Part shown: positions 1 to 6,890 of the stretch, piece by piece | How positions within the stretch are numbered: position 1 is the stretch's first letter | Layout of the letters: every line of letters begins with the position of its first letter | Assembly (NCBI GenBank): GCA_946481225.1 | Contig: CAMLNJ010000067.1 | Span: forward strand, 1-9,877 | Reading direction: 5' to 3' | Length of the DNA stretch: 9,877 bases | Source: an uncultured Verrucomicrobiota bacterium | GTDB lineage: Bacteria > Verrucomicrobiota > Verrucomicrobiae > Opitutales > Opitutaceae | Notes under the pieces: model-generated | Told to the model about the DNA's origin: nothing | The model's database searches: none | What the model saw: only the letters and a program-made list of their open reading frames with translations | Made by a program: the position numbers and the translations under genes

Positions 1-690
1 CTGCAAACCTACACGCCCGAGATCACGCCCACCACGACAGTTGATCGGACGATTACGACGACCACCACCATCTCCAACGTCACCGAGCTCAGGAGCACGG
101 GCAAAAACAAGGAGGTCATCGGCTGGAAGTATGACAAAAAGGTCACCACCACCACCACCACCGGCTCTTCCTCCACGAGCAGCACCCAAAACTACAACAA
201 TCTTCAAAGTCTCATCGCCAACGGTGACGCTCAGCCGGTGGCGGCCACGACCACCTCGACGGACGGCCCCACCCCTGTCCCCTCAGGCACTTCGTCCCCC
301 GCCGTCACCACGGTCGTCGGCACGCAGGCCGGCCAGCCAAACAACTTCTGGCTCATCGGCACCCGCAGCGACGCCGACCTCGCCACCAAGGGCCCGCAGA
401 CCTTCAAGATCTCCGGCAACGGCAACCTCAGCGCCGTCGTCGACGCCCCCAACGCCAGCATCTCCGCGAAGGGCGGCGGAAACGGCGGCTTCATCTACGG
501 CTCGCTCATCGGTTACGACCTCATCTTCACCGGCAACGACAACTTCTACTACGACGAATCCCTCGCCAACCTCGACGACGGCAGCAAGCTCGCCATCGAC
601 AACTGGGACGAGCTCGTCTCCACCGAGGACAGAAAAGCCAGCATCACCTCGGCAAGCTCCGCCACCTACTGGTCGTTGATGAATTTTTAA
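1..690 (+). CDS. C-terminal part of a Thr/Ser-rich surface or pilus-associated protein (DUF7305-like end)
   Basis: The frame is open from the first base to a TAA at 688-690, so this is the last 229 residues of a protein whose start lies outside the window. Residues 1-110 are low-complexity and rich in Thr, Ser and Pro, with runs such as TTTTTT near residue 50. This resembles an extracellular linker. Residues 130-200 switch to a Gly/Asn-rich repeated strand pattern: FKISGNGNLSAVVDAPNAS, then GGFIYGSLIGYDLIFTGND, then NFYYDESL. Alternating 'gNGnl.a.v.APNa.i' and 'G.iyGslig..i.ftGn..fyYDesL' is what I recall from the C-terminal domain called DUF7305, found in PilX-like pilus assembly proteins and large envelope proteins. 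The family call is from memory and moderately sure. The export signal, if any, is upstream and not visible. A 191-nt gap separates it from the next gene on the same strand, so a shared transcript is possible but not shown. Confidence 0.75.
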   Translation: MQTYTPEITPTTTVDRTITTTTTISNVTELRSTGKNKEVIGWKYDKKVTTTTTTGSSSTSSTQNYNNLQSLIANGDAQPVAATTTSTDGPTPVPSGTSSPAVTTVVGTQAGQPNNFWLIGTRSDADLATKGPQTFKISGNGNLSAVVDAPNASISAKGGGNGGFIYGSLIGYDLIFTGNDNFYYDESLANLDDGSKLAIDNWDELVSTEDRKASITSASSATYWSLMNF

Positions 691-881
691 CGGCCTTTAT
701 ACCGCCCTCCGGCCCTACGTGAAAACCGCGCGGCGTAATCATGCGCAGGAAACCCATTCGGGCCTGCCCGTCGAAATTCCCCCCGGAAAACAGCCCCGCA
801 TGCTTCGTAGTGAGCACGTCCATACAGGCCTAGGAAACATACGCGCTAGAATCGCCGCCTCGGCTGGTTAACGTGATTTTT

Positions 882-1952
882 ATGAACGCAGGACGTTGCT
901 CTCGCATCTTGGCGACCACCGTCGCCGGCTTCGCTCTCGCGACCGCCCTCGCTCGCGCCCAGACGACGATCGACGTCAACGGCGTCTCCCGCGTCTCCAA
1001 CGGTGCCGGCGGTTACGATTACTCCACGTGGAAGCCCGTTCTTACTTGGGGCGACACCCCGCTCCTCGACCCGGTCTACGACCAACAGACCGGCCAGCCC
1101 CAGGCCGACTTCGTTTCCTCCTCCACCGGAGGCGTCGCCAATCCCGGCTTTTTTATTCAATTCGGCCAGGTTAACGGTGTCGATGTTCTCGCGTTCCGCG
1201 TGATGATGGGAGAATACCGCGACATCGGCAGCATCGTGAACATCAGCTTCGGCCTCGAAGGCAACGACGGCGACGGCGGAAAAGCCGACATCTTCTTCGG
1301 CCTCAGCCAGCAAAGCAATCAGACCGGTTTCGTCTTCCAAGCGCCCGGCACCGGCGCCAACACCTCGCCCAGCACCACCACGCTAGGCAACGCCTTCGTT
1401 CCCGCCGCCCAATACTACTCCGGCGGAGCGCGGCCATCCAACCTTCCCGCTCTCAATACCCAAGGCAACGCGATCGCCCTCTCCTCCAGCAACTTTAGCA
1501 ACGTCGTCATCGGCGATGGCGTAAACAAGGACCAGCAAGGCGGCCAAGGCACGGTTGTCCCCGACAATCGCTCCACCTACTACCCCGGATGGGTCACCCA
1601 ACAGGAAGCGAGCGCCAGCAAAGTGACGCTGGACGCGATGCTCACCTACGCCATCCCCCTCGTCGATATCAACGCGGCCTTGGCCTCCGTCGGGGAGACT
1701 TGGACCGTCACGCCCGACCGCCTCATGCTCTGGATCGCCGTCACCGCCACCCAGCTTAATTCGGTGAACCAAGACGCCTACGGCGCGGACAACGCAGGCT
1801 TCAGCAGCGCCTACACCTCCTTCCTCCCCTACATGGACGCCTACGGCCGCCCCGTCCCGGAGGCCGCCACCTATGGACTTTGCCTCGGCGCCGGCCTCGG
1901 AGGATTCCTTTTCCTGCGCCGCCGTCGCCCCGCCTCCGCTCCGGCGGCGTGA
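882..1952 (+). CDS. Exported PEP-CTERM sorting-domain protein of unknown function
   Basis: The predicted product has 356 residues. Residues 1-26 form a clear Sec signal peptide: a basic start (R5, R8), a hydrophobic core ILATTVAGFALATALA and an ARA|Q cleavage site. The C-terminus carries a PEP-CTERM-like sorting signal: VPEAATYG at residues 325-332, a hydrophobic Gly-rich helix (LCLGAGLGGFLFL), RRRR, then a short Ala/Pro tail. In known systems an exosortase reads this signal at the inner membrane, cleaves it, and the protein goes to the outer surface or exopolysaccharide matrix. The middle is rich in Gly, Asn, Thr and Asp and looks beta-rich. I recognise no catalytic domain there. A GTG at 873 would add three residues; I chose the ATG at 882 because it gives a compact signal peptide. 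Neither start has a strong Shine-Dalgarno site. No exosortase gene is in the window, so one must be elsewhere. Confidence 0.87.
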   Translation: MNAGRCSRILATTVAGFALATALARAQTTIDVNGVSRVSNGAGGYDYSTWKPVLTWGDTPLLDPVYDQQTGQPQADFVSSSTGGVANPGFFIQFGQVNGVDVLAFRVMMGEYRDIGSIVNISFGLEGNDGDGGKADIFFGLSQQSNQTGFVFQAPGTGANTSPSTTTLGNAFVPAAQYYSGGARPSNLPALNTQGNAIALSSSNFSNVVIGDGVNKDQQGGQGTVVPDNRSTYYPGWVTQQEASASKVTLDAMLTYAIPLVDINAALASVGETWTVTPDRLMLWIAVTATQLNSVNQDAYGADNAGFSSAYTSFLPYMDAYGRPVPEAATYGLCLGAGLGGFLFLRRRRPASAPAA

Positions 1953-1988
1953 CATAAGCCCCCGGCCTCTGCCACGCTGGGCCGCATC

Positions 1989-3440
1989 ATGATCCTGGAC
2001 TGGCTGCGCTTTTGGCCCGAGCTCATCCGGATCAACCTCGTCAAAGCGCGCCACCGCCGCCGTGTCCGCCACGCCGCCGCGGCCGGCCCCCTTCGCCCCT
2101 CGCCCTGCCAGTCTTCCTCGGATTCGGGGCGCCCTCGCGAGACCCGCTGCGAGGCCTGCCATCGCTTTGATCGCGCCCATCGTTACCGCCACGTCTGCCC
2201 CGACCTCGTGTTCGTCGCGGAAGAAGCACGCTGCGCCCGCGATTCCGCCGAGGTCCGCCCCTACTGGCTCCGCGCCGCCGCCCAGCTGATCCTGCCGCTT
2301 CTCGCCATCTACCTCTTCGTCGGACTCGCCGCCTGGGGCCTGCTGCGCGCCCGAGGCCTCGATCGCCTGTCCGTCCTCGACGTCCTTGCGCCCGCCCGCT
2401 GGAGCCAAATCGCCGAACACCGCCGCGCCCGCTTCCAAGACCTCGCGTTCCACGCCCTCGGGAACCGCGACCCCGCCACCGCGTCCATCGCCCTGTTTAG
2501 CGCCGCCCAGACCGGCCGCGGCGACGTCGTGTCCAACATCGCCCTCGCCCGCCTCGCCACCCTCGGCGGCTACCACGGCCTCGCCGACCAGATCCACGAC
2601 GCGATGCTCGTCGACCACCCGGAAAAAGCCGACGCCATCACCGTCGCCTGGCACGACGACCTCCTCATCGCCAACCGGCCCGCCGAGCTCGCGCGCCTCT
2701 CCCTCGCCCGTCTCGCCGCCCCCCCCGAATCCCGCGAGTTCTGGCTCCGCGCCTTTTTCGAGAGCATCCGCCACCCCGGCGTCGCGGCCGGCCTCCTCTC
2801 CGGCGAAACCTCGCCCGCCTTCCCGCATCCCGGACTGCGCTTCGCCGTCGCCGCCCGCGCCGCCCTCGACCGCAGCGACCGCGCCGCCGCCGCCGATCAA
2901 CTCATCGCCCTCGCCGGCCAGCTGCCCGGCCAGGCCGCCCGCCGTTTCCTCGTCTTCTCCTGGCTCGCCCTCGCGGATCTTCCGCGGGCGCGCGCCGTCG
3001 CGCTCTCGACCGCCCACCCCTCCCCTCCCGGCGAGATCTCGGCCCTCGCCTACGCCCTGCTCCAGGCTGATCGCCAGACCGAGCCCGCCCGCGCCGTCCT
3101 CCGCCCCCTCTTCCCCGAAGCCGCGCTTCGCCTGCGCGTGCTCGCCGCCCTCCTCCGCGATCCCGACGCCGAGCTGCTGCGAGAATTCGCCTCCGCCCTT
3201 CCCGGCGAGACCCGCTCCGACCCCCGCCTGCAGGTCGGCCTCTGGCTCGCCGCCTGCCGTTGCGGCGCCGGCGATGTCGCCGCCTCCGCCGCCGAAGCCC
3301 TCGCCAAAGCCGGCCAGGCTCTGCCCTCCGAACTGCGCCTCCGCGAAAATGTCCCCGCGAGCCGCGAGCAACTCGCCCTCGTCGCGGCCACGCTCCCGCT
3401 CGAGCGCGAACTGCTCTACGCCCTGCGCGAAGCCCGCTGA
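1989..3440 (+). CDS. One-helix membrane protein with Cys-rich N-terminus and TPR-like helical domain; unknown function
   Basis: The predicted product has 483 residues. It begins with a basic amphipathic stretch (residues 1-30), then a Cys-rich segment, residues 40-82, with C40, C54-x2-C57, C70 and C82. This spacing could bind a metal such as zinc, though no standard zinc-ribbon signature is complete. Residues 95-119 form one strong hydrophobic helix (AAAQLILPLLAIYLFVGLAA). The remaining 360 residues are Ala/Leu/Arg-rich and almost wholly helical, with repeating units of about 35 residues that look like degenerate TPR or Sel1-type repeats. No signal peptide is present. The positive-inside rule places the Cys-rich part in the cytoplasm and the repeats outside, but basic residues on both sides of the helix weaken this. 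The gene starts 36 nt after the PEP-CTERM gene and may share its transcript. I recall similar proteins only from Opitutaceae-type genomes, so a lineage-specific family is likely. The ATG at 1989 lacks an obvious ribosome binding site. Confidence 0.8.
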   Translation: MILDWLRFWPELIRINLVKARHRRRVRHAAAAGPLRPSPCQSSSDSGRPRETRCEACHRFDRAHRYRHVCPDLVFVAEEARCARDSAEVRPYWLRAAAQLILPLLAIYLFVGLAAWGLLRARGLDRLSVLDVLAPARWSQIAEHRRARFQDLAFHALGNRDPATASIALFSAAQTGRGDVVSNIALARLATLGGYHGLADQIHDAMLVDHPEKADAITVAWHDDLLIANRPAELARLSLARLAAPPESREFWLRAFFESIRHPGVAAGLLSGETSPAFPHPGLRFAVAARAALDRSDRAAAADQLIALAGQLPGQAARRFLVFSWLALADLPRARAVALSTAHPSPPGEISALAYALLQADRQTEPARAVLRPLFPEAALRLRVLAALLRDPDAELLREFASALPGETRSDPRLQVGLWLAACRCGAGDVAASAAEALAKAGQALPSELRLRENVPASREQLALVAATLPLERELLYALREAR

Positions 3441-3469
3441 ACCTGGCCGAGTCGCCCGCTCCCGCCTCG

Positions 3470-5515
3470 CTACCGGACCGGCTCGCTCCCCGCGTCCGCG
3501 GCGGCGATCTCTTTTGGAAACCACCGCAAGCGCGCCGCCTCGCGCCCGATCGAAGTTTTCCCGCAACGCAGCACCAGCGCCCGGTAAAACGGCTCCGCCG
3601 CCTTCGGATCGCGATGCTTGAGCCAGTCCCCCGCCTCCCACAAAACCCGCGCCGTTTCCTCGCTCTGATCCGGCATCAACGACGACGCCCACCACGCCAG
3701 CTCCGCCGCCCGATAACGGGGATGGGCGTGTTTCCCCGGCGCGGGATTGGTCCGCAGACGCGCCTGCTCCTCCGCCGTCGGGGCGAATACCCCGCCCTCC
3801 AGCAACGGCACGCCCAGCCGCGGCTCCGCGGCGGAGTCGGTCTCGAAAGCCTCCTGCCACACGCTCCAACCGGGGTCCAAATCCGAACCCACCAACCACA
3901 CGCCTCGGATGCGCATCAACCGCGACGCGCGCCACAAGGCCTCCGCCCGTTCCTTCGCCGCGCGCTCCGAATCGAACCCGACGCGAACATCCTCCAAATA
4001 AGCGGCGAGCTCCTCGCGCACCGATTCCGGCATGTAGGGCAAGGCTCGGGCGCCTTGATTCTCGCGCACCAGACGCCTCGCCAACAGATGCCGCGCCCAC
4101 CCGCCCGCCACACCGTCGTCGCCCGCCTCCGAATCGTCCAAACGCGCCGCCGTCCCGTCCACCACGAGCACAAGCTCCTCCACGCTCAAAACCCGCTCTC
4201 CGACAAACGCCGCGTCCTCGAAGTGCCCGCCCCTCGCGAACGCCTCGAACGCCGCCGCCGGCCGGTCGAGCGCCAGCCTCGTCCTCCCCAGTTCCGCCCA
4301 GGCCAGCTTCCGTTGCCCGTCCCGCAAACCGTCTTCGCGCAAAGCCCGCTCGAGCCACTCCGCACCCTTCGCCGCGTCGCCGCCCCGCAACGCGAGCTTC
4401 GAGCGCAACCAATCCGCCTCCGCCGAATCCGCCCGCGCGACCCTCAGCCAATCTTCCGCCAGCCCGAAAAGCCCCCCTTCGTAGGCCAGCCACGCCAGAC
4501 GATCCGCGCCCCTCACGTCGACCACCCCCGCGCGATGGATCGCCGTCGCCCAGTGGCGCGCCCGTCCGGCCCACTCCGACTCCCCGTTCCCGTAGCCGTA
4601 GGTCGGCTCACCCTGCGACAACAGAAAGGCCACCACCAGACCGCGCGTTTTCTCGTCCCGCACGCAGGCCTCGAACGCGTCCGCATGCGCCACGCGCACG
4701 ATCCGCCGCGCCAAACGCCGCAACGACTGCGCCGCCGTGTCGTCCCCCGCCGCCAGACGATCCAGATACAAGGCCGTCGCCCCGGGAAAATCCCCGCGCT
4801 CCGCCAGCAACCGCGCGCGCCACCCCCTCGCCTCCCCCGCCAAACCCGTCGTGTCCGTGCAGCCCTCCGACACCAGTTGCTCCGCCCGCGTCAACCAACC
4901 CCACGCCTCCACCGCCGCGTCCGCCGGCGTATTCGCCTCGTCCGCCTCGCCAAAAGGCTTCTCCCTGCTTTCGAGCGTCAGATACGAGCGCCCCAACATA
5001 TAGGCCGCCCAGACCGAGCGATAACGGCGCTCCGCGCCGGACAGCTCCAGCACCTCCCTCCACGCCGCCCGCGCCGCCGCGACCTCGCCGCGTTTCCACG
5101 CCACCGCCCCGCGCAGATACAAGGCGAATTCGGTCGGCGTCCCCGCCGGCGCCTCCTCCCCGCCCGCGCGCGCCGCGCGATAGGCTTCCGCCACACGCGC
5201 CGCCTCGTCCTCCGAACGACCCGCGGCGAGCAAGGCCGCGCCCAGCTCCGCCGCATCCGCCCGCGCCGTCCGCTCCGCCGCCGTCGGCCCCGGCTCCGGT
5301 CCCCACTCGCGATATTCACGCTCCGGCGCCCGCGGTGTCCCCGGAAGCGCCAGCCGCATGAGCTCGTCCGCAAACACCGCCTCCGGCGCCGCCAACAACC
5401 GCTCCGCCCCCGCGTCGAGGTAACGATTCGGGAAAAACGGCCCGCACGCGAGCGCGCCGGGCAAACCCGCCGCCATCATCGCCAAGCCCAACGCGAAAAC
5501 ACTACCGCGCTTCAT
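3470..5515 (-). CDS. Large exported TPR-like protein with mature N-terminus CGPFFP; unknown function
   Basis: From the chosen ATG at 5515 the product has 681 residues. Residues 1-23 are a good signal peptide (MKRG, hydrophobic core, ALA), followed by C24-GPFFPNRYL. Signal peptidase I cleavage after ALA would leave Cys at the mature N-terminus. A lipoprotein fate is also possible, but the -3 to -1 residues A-L-A are not a canonical lipobox. I recall 'ACGP-F-P' starts in other large uncharacterised exported proteins. Residues 129-180 and 595-667 look like TPR helix pairs (GAVAWKRGEVAAARAAWREV; KAAEPFYRALVLRCGKTSIG), and the regions between are also helical. No catalytic motif was found, so a binding or scaffold role outside the cytoplasm is inferred. 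An ATG at 5545 is in frame and would add ten residues. The 5515 start gives a standard signal peptide and a 14-nt overlap with the upstream DUF3142 gene, which suggests translational coupling. It ends 29 nt from the convergent gene at 3440. Confidence 0.82.
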   Translation of the reverse strand: MKRGSVFALGLAMMAAGLPGALACGPFFPNRYLDAGAERLLAAPEAVFADELMRLALPGTPRAPEREYREWGPEPGPTAAERTARADAAELGAALLAAGRSEDEAARVAEAYRAARAGGEEAPAGTPTEFALYLRGAVAWKRGEVAAARAAWREVLELSGAERRYRSVWAAYMLGRSYLTLESREKPFGEADEANTPADAAVEAWGWLTRAEQLVSEGCTDTTGLAGEARGWRARLLAERGDFPGATALYLDRLAAGDDTAAQSLRRLARRIVRVAHADAFEACVRDEKTRGLVVAFLLSQGEPTYGYGNGESEWAGRARHWATAIHRAGVVDVRGADRLAWLAYEGGLFGLAEDWLRVARADSAEADWLRSKLALRGGDAAKGAEWLERALREDGLRDGQRKLAWAELGRTRLALDRPAAAFEAFARGGHFEDAAFVGERVLSVEELVLVVDGTAARLDDSEAGDDGVAGGWARHLLARRLVRENQGARALPYMPESVREELAAYLEDVRVGFDSERAAKERAEALWRASRLMRIRGVWLVGSDLDPGWSVWQEAFETDSAAEPRLGVPLLEGGVFAPTAEEQARLRTNPAPGKHAHPRYRAAELAWWASSLMPDQSEETARVLWEAGDWLKHRDPKAAEPFYRALVLRCGKTSIGREAARLRWFPKEIAAADAGSEPVR

Positions 5516-6833
5516 CGCCCCACACGACCTCGACATCGGTTTCATCGGAAAATCTCAACCAGCCGAGCCGGCGGCTTTTTCCCGGAGCAAGCAAACCCTC
5601 TTGCGCCTCCGGACCTCTTTTCAGCTCCAAGATCCGCTCCGCCCCTCGCCGCGCCGGCTCGTAGCCGCCGAGTCCATCCGCCGCCACCAGCCGCCCGCCC
5701 GCCGGCCAGCTCACCCGCACCCGCGCCGGCGGCGGCTCGGACGTGTCGCCCGCGTTGACCGCCACGATCTCCACCAGACCGCGCTCGCTTCGCTCCGCCC
5801 GCACCTCCAGCCGCGCCCGCGGCGTCTCGCCGCGCAGCACCTTCCGAAACGTCGCCATGTCCCAATTCAGCCGGTCCCCCGCCACCGGCAGCCGGAACCA
5901 GATCACGCCCTCGCAACCCGGCGGCGGCTCGGCCGCCAGCGCCCGCTCGATCCTCAGCATTTCCGCCGGATCGCTCCGCACCACGCGCGTCCGTGCGCCC
6001 GGCGGCCCGCGCCGCTCCGGCCCCTCCGCCGAAAGCGCGACAAAGTCCCCGCCCGCGTCGAAAACCAGCCGATAGCCATAGGTCGGCAACGCCACCCGAA
6101 ACGGCCGCCCCGGCGCCGCCTCCGCCGCCTGCCGCGCCCAGGCCAGCGTCTTATCGTAGTCGCACAACGAATACGGCTCGTCCGGCCCGTCCGCCGGCTT
6201 TTCCAGCGAATGAACCTGCAACACGTAGCCGTCCGCGACCGCCGCCAAGGCCGCGAACTCCTCGGGATGCCGCAGCCAGGCCGGCAACGCCGTGAACACC
6301 AGCCGCGTCCCCCCGCCCGTCGCCTCGCCCAGCGCCAGCAGCCACTCGCGGTAGCCGGCGAGCGAGCGCTCCGCGCAGTCGAAGTCCACCTGCAGCTCCC
6401 CCGGCTCCCAGCCCGCCCGCCGCGCCCCCGCCAACGCTTCGCGCGCCAGCTTCACGATCATCCGCGCCGTCTCGTCATCACGCGCGAACGGCCCGCCAAA
6501 AGGCCCGATCCGGATGACCAGCCCCGCCGCCCGCCCCGTCGCCTTCAAGGCCTCGTGATCCAGCGGAGACCGAAAGATCTCCGCCCGCCCGCTCGTCGTC
6601 CACCGCAACTCCGCCGCCAGCGGGTAAAAGCCGTCCACCGCCTCCCGGCTCTCCTCCAGCGCGCCGCGCAGCTCCGCGCTTGGCGCGCGTTGCCACACGT
6701 AGACGTCGCGCCGCCACTCGCCCTCGGCACGCGGGGGTTCGAGAATTGTAGCCACGGCCGTGCCGGCCGTGTCAGCGGCGAATCCGCCGAGCGCCTCCCA
6801 CGCGAGCAAAAGAAACGCCGGCCACCGGTTCAT
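5502..6833 (-). CDS. Exported DUF3142-family protein, possible glycosidase-like TIM barrel
   Basis: The predicted product has 443 residues. Residues 1-20 resemble a signal peptide (MNRW, hydrophobic stretch, GGFAA), with an unusual Glu in the hydrophobic part. The body matches what I remember of DUF3142: YVWQR at 45-49, LQVDFDCAE at 147-155, TALPAWLRHP at 181-190, YVLQVHSLEKP at 203-213, ALPTYGYRL at 248-256 and GVIWFRLP at 309-316. The order of these strand-like motifs recalls the TIM barrel of GH18 chitinases: the QVDFDxxE element lies where GH18 has DxDxE, and ALPTYGY where GH18 has its Pro-x-Tyr-Gly strand. The GH18 likeness is inference and no activity is known to me. Residues 338-443 look like a separate beta-sandwich domain. 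The gene overlaps the CGPFFP/TPR gene by 14 nt and starts 57 nt after argD, so it may be read from the arg transcript or from its own promoter. A weak purine-rich site (GGCGAG) precedes the ATG. Confidence 0.87.
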   Translation of the reverse strand: MNRWPAFLLLAWEALGGFAADTAGTAVATILEPPRAEGEWRRDVYVWQRAPSAELRGALEESREAVDGFYPLAAELRWTTSGRAEIFRSPLDHEALKATGRAAGLVIRIGPFGGPFARDDETARMIVKLAREALAGARRAGWEPGELQVDFDCAERSLAGYREWLLALGEATGGGTRLVFTALPAWLRHPEEFAALAAVADGYVLQVHSLEKPADGPDEPYSLCDYDKTLAWARQAAEAAPGRPFRVALPTYGYRLVFDAGGDFVALSAEGPERRGPPGARTRVVRSDPAEMLRIERALAAEPPPGCEGVIWFRLPVAGDRLNWDMATFRKVLRGETPRARLEVRAERSERGLVEIVAVNAGDTSEPPPARVRVSWPAGGRLVAADGLGGYEPARRGAERILELKRGPEAQEGLLAPGKSRRLGWLRFSDETDVEVVWGDEAR

Positions 6834-6857
6834 GCCGTCTCGCCTGTTGCCGGGAGC

Positions 6858-6876
6858 AGGCGGGACCGCCCCGCCT
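6858..6876 (-). terminator. G+C-rich hairpin between argD and the DUF3142 gene, possible terminator or attenuator
   Basis: Positions 6858-6864 (AGGCGGG) and 6870-6876 (CCCGCCT) are perfect inverted repeats of 7 bp around a 5-nt loop. The hairpin begins 14 nt after the argD stop codon in the minus-strand direction. There is no T-run after the stem on the minus strand, so it is not a canonical intrinsic terminator. It might reduce read-through from argD into the DUF3142 gene or stabilise the 3' end of the arg mRNA. In such G+C-rich DNA a stem of this length can also arise by chance. Confidence 0.3.
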
Positions 6877-6890
6877 CGATCCGCTTGCCG

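Noticed and set aside
41..679. A 212-codon frame in the first 700 bases
   Set aside because: It is a Pro/Ser/Arg-rich shadow of the frame that carries the DUF7305-like strand pattern and runs from base 1 to the stop at 690.
759..770. Hairpin CGGGC-CT-GCCCG downstream of the first gene, considered as a terminator
   Set aside because: The stem is only 5 bp with a 2-nt loop and has no T-run after it. In this G+C-rich DNA it is not strong enough to annotate.
691..881. Search for a promoter, including a sigma-54 type site, upstream of the PEP-CTERM gene
   Set aside because: No TGGC-N8-TTGC pattern and no convincing -35/-10 pair was found in this 191-nt gap.
1383..4574. A 1063-codon open frame on the minus strand across the PEP-CTERM, membrane-TPR and CGPFFP genes
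   Set aside because: The translation is Gly/Arg/Ala-rich with no domain or signal, and it overlaps three genes with convincing signal peptides, membrane helix or repeat structure. It is the kind of long shadow frame produced by high G+C at third codon positions.
3260..5758. An 832-codon open frame on the plus strand opposite the CGPFFP/TPR gene
   Set aside because: The product is overwhelmingly Arg/Pro with no recognisable fold; the opposite strand encodes a protein with a signal peptide and TPR-like helices.
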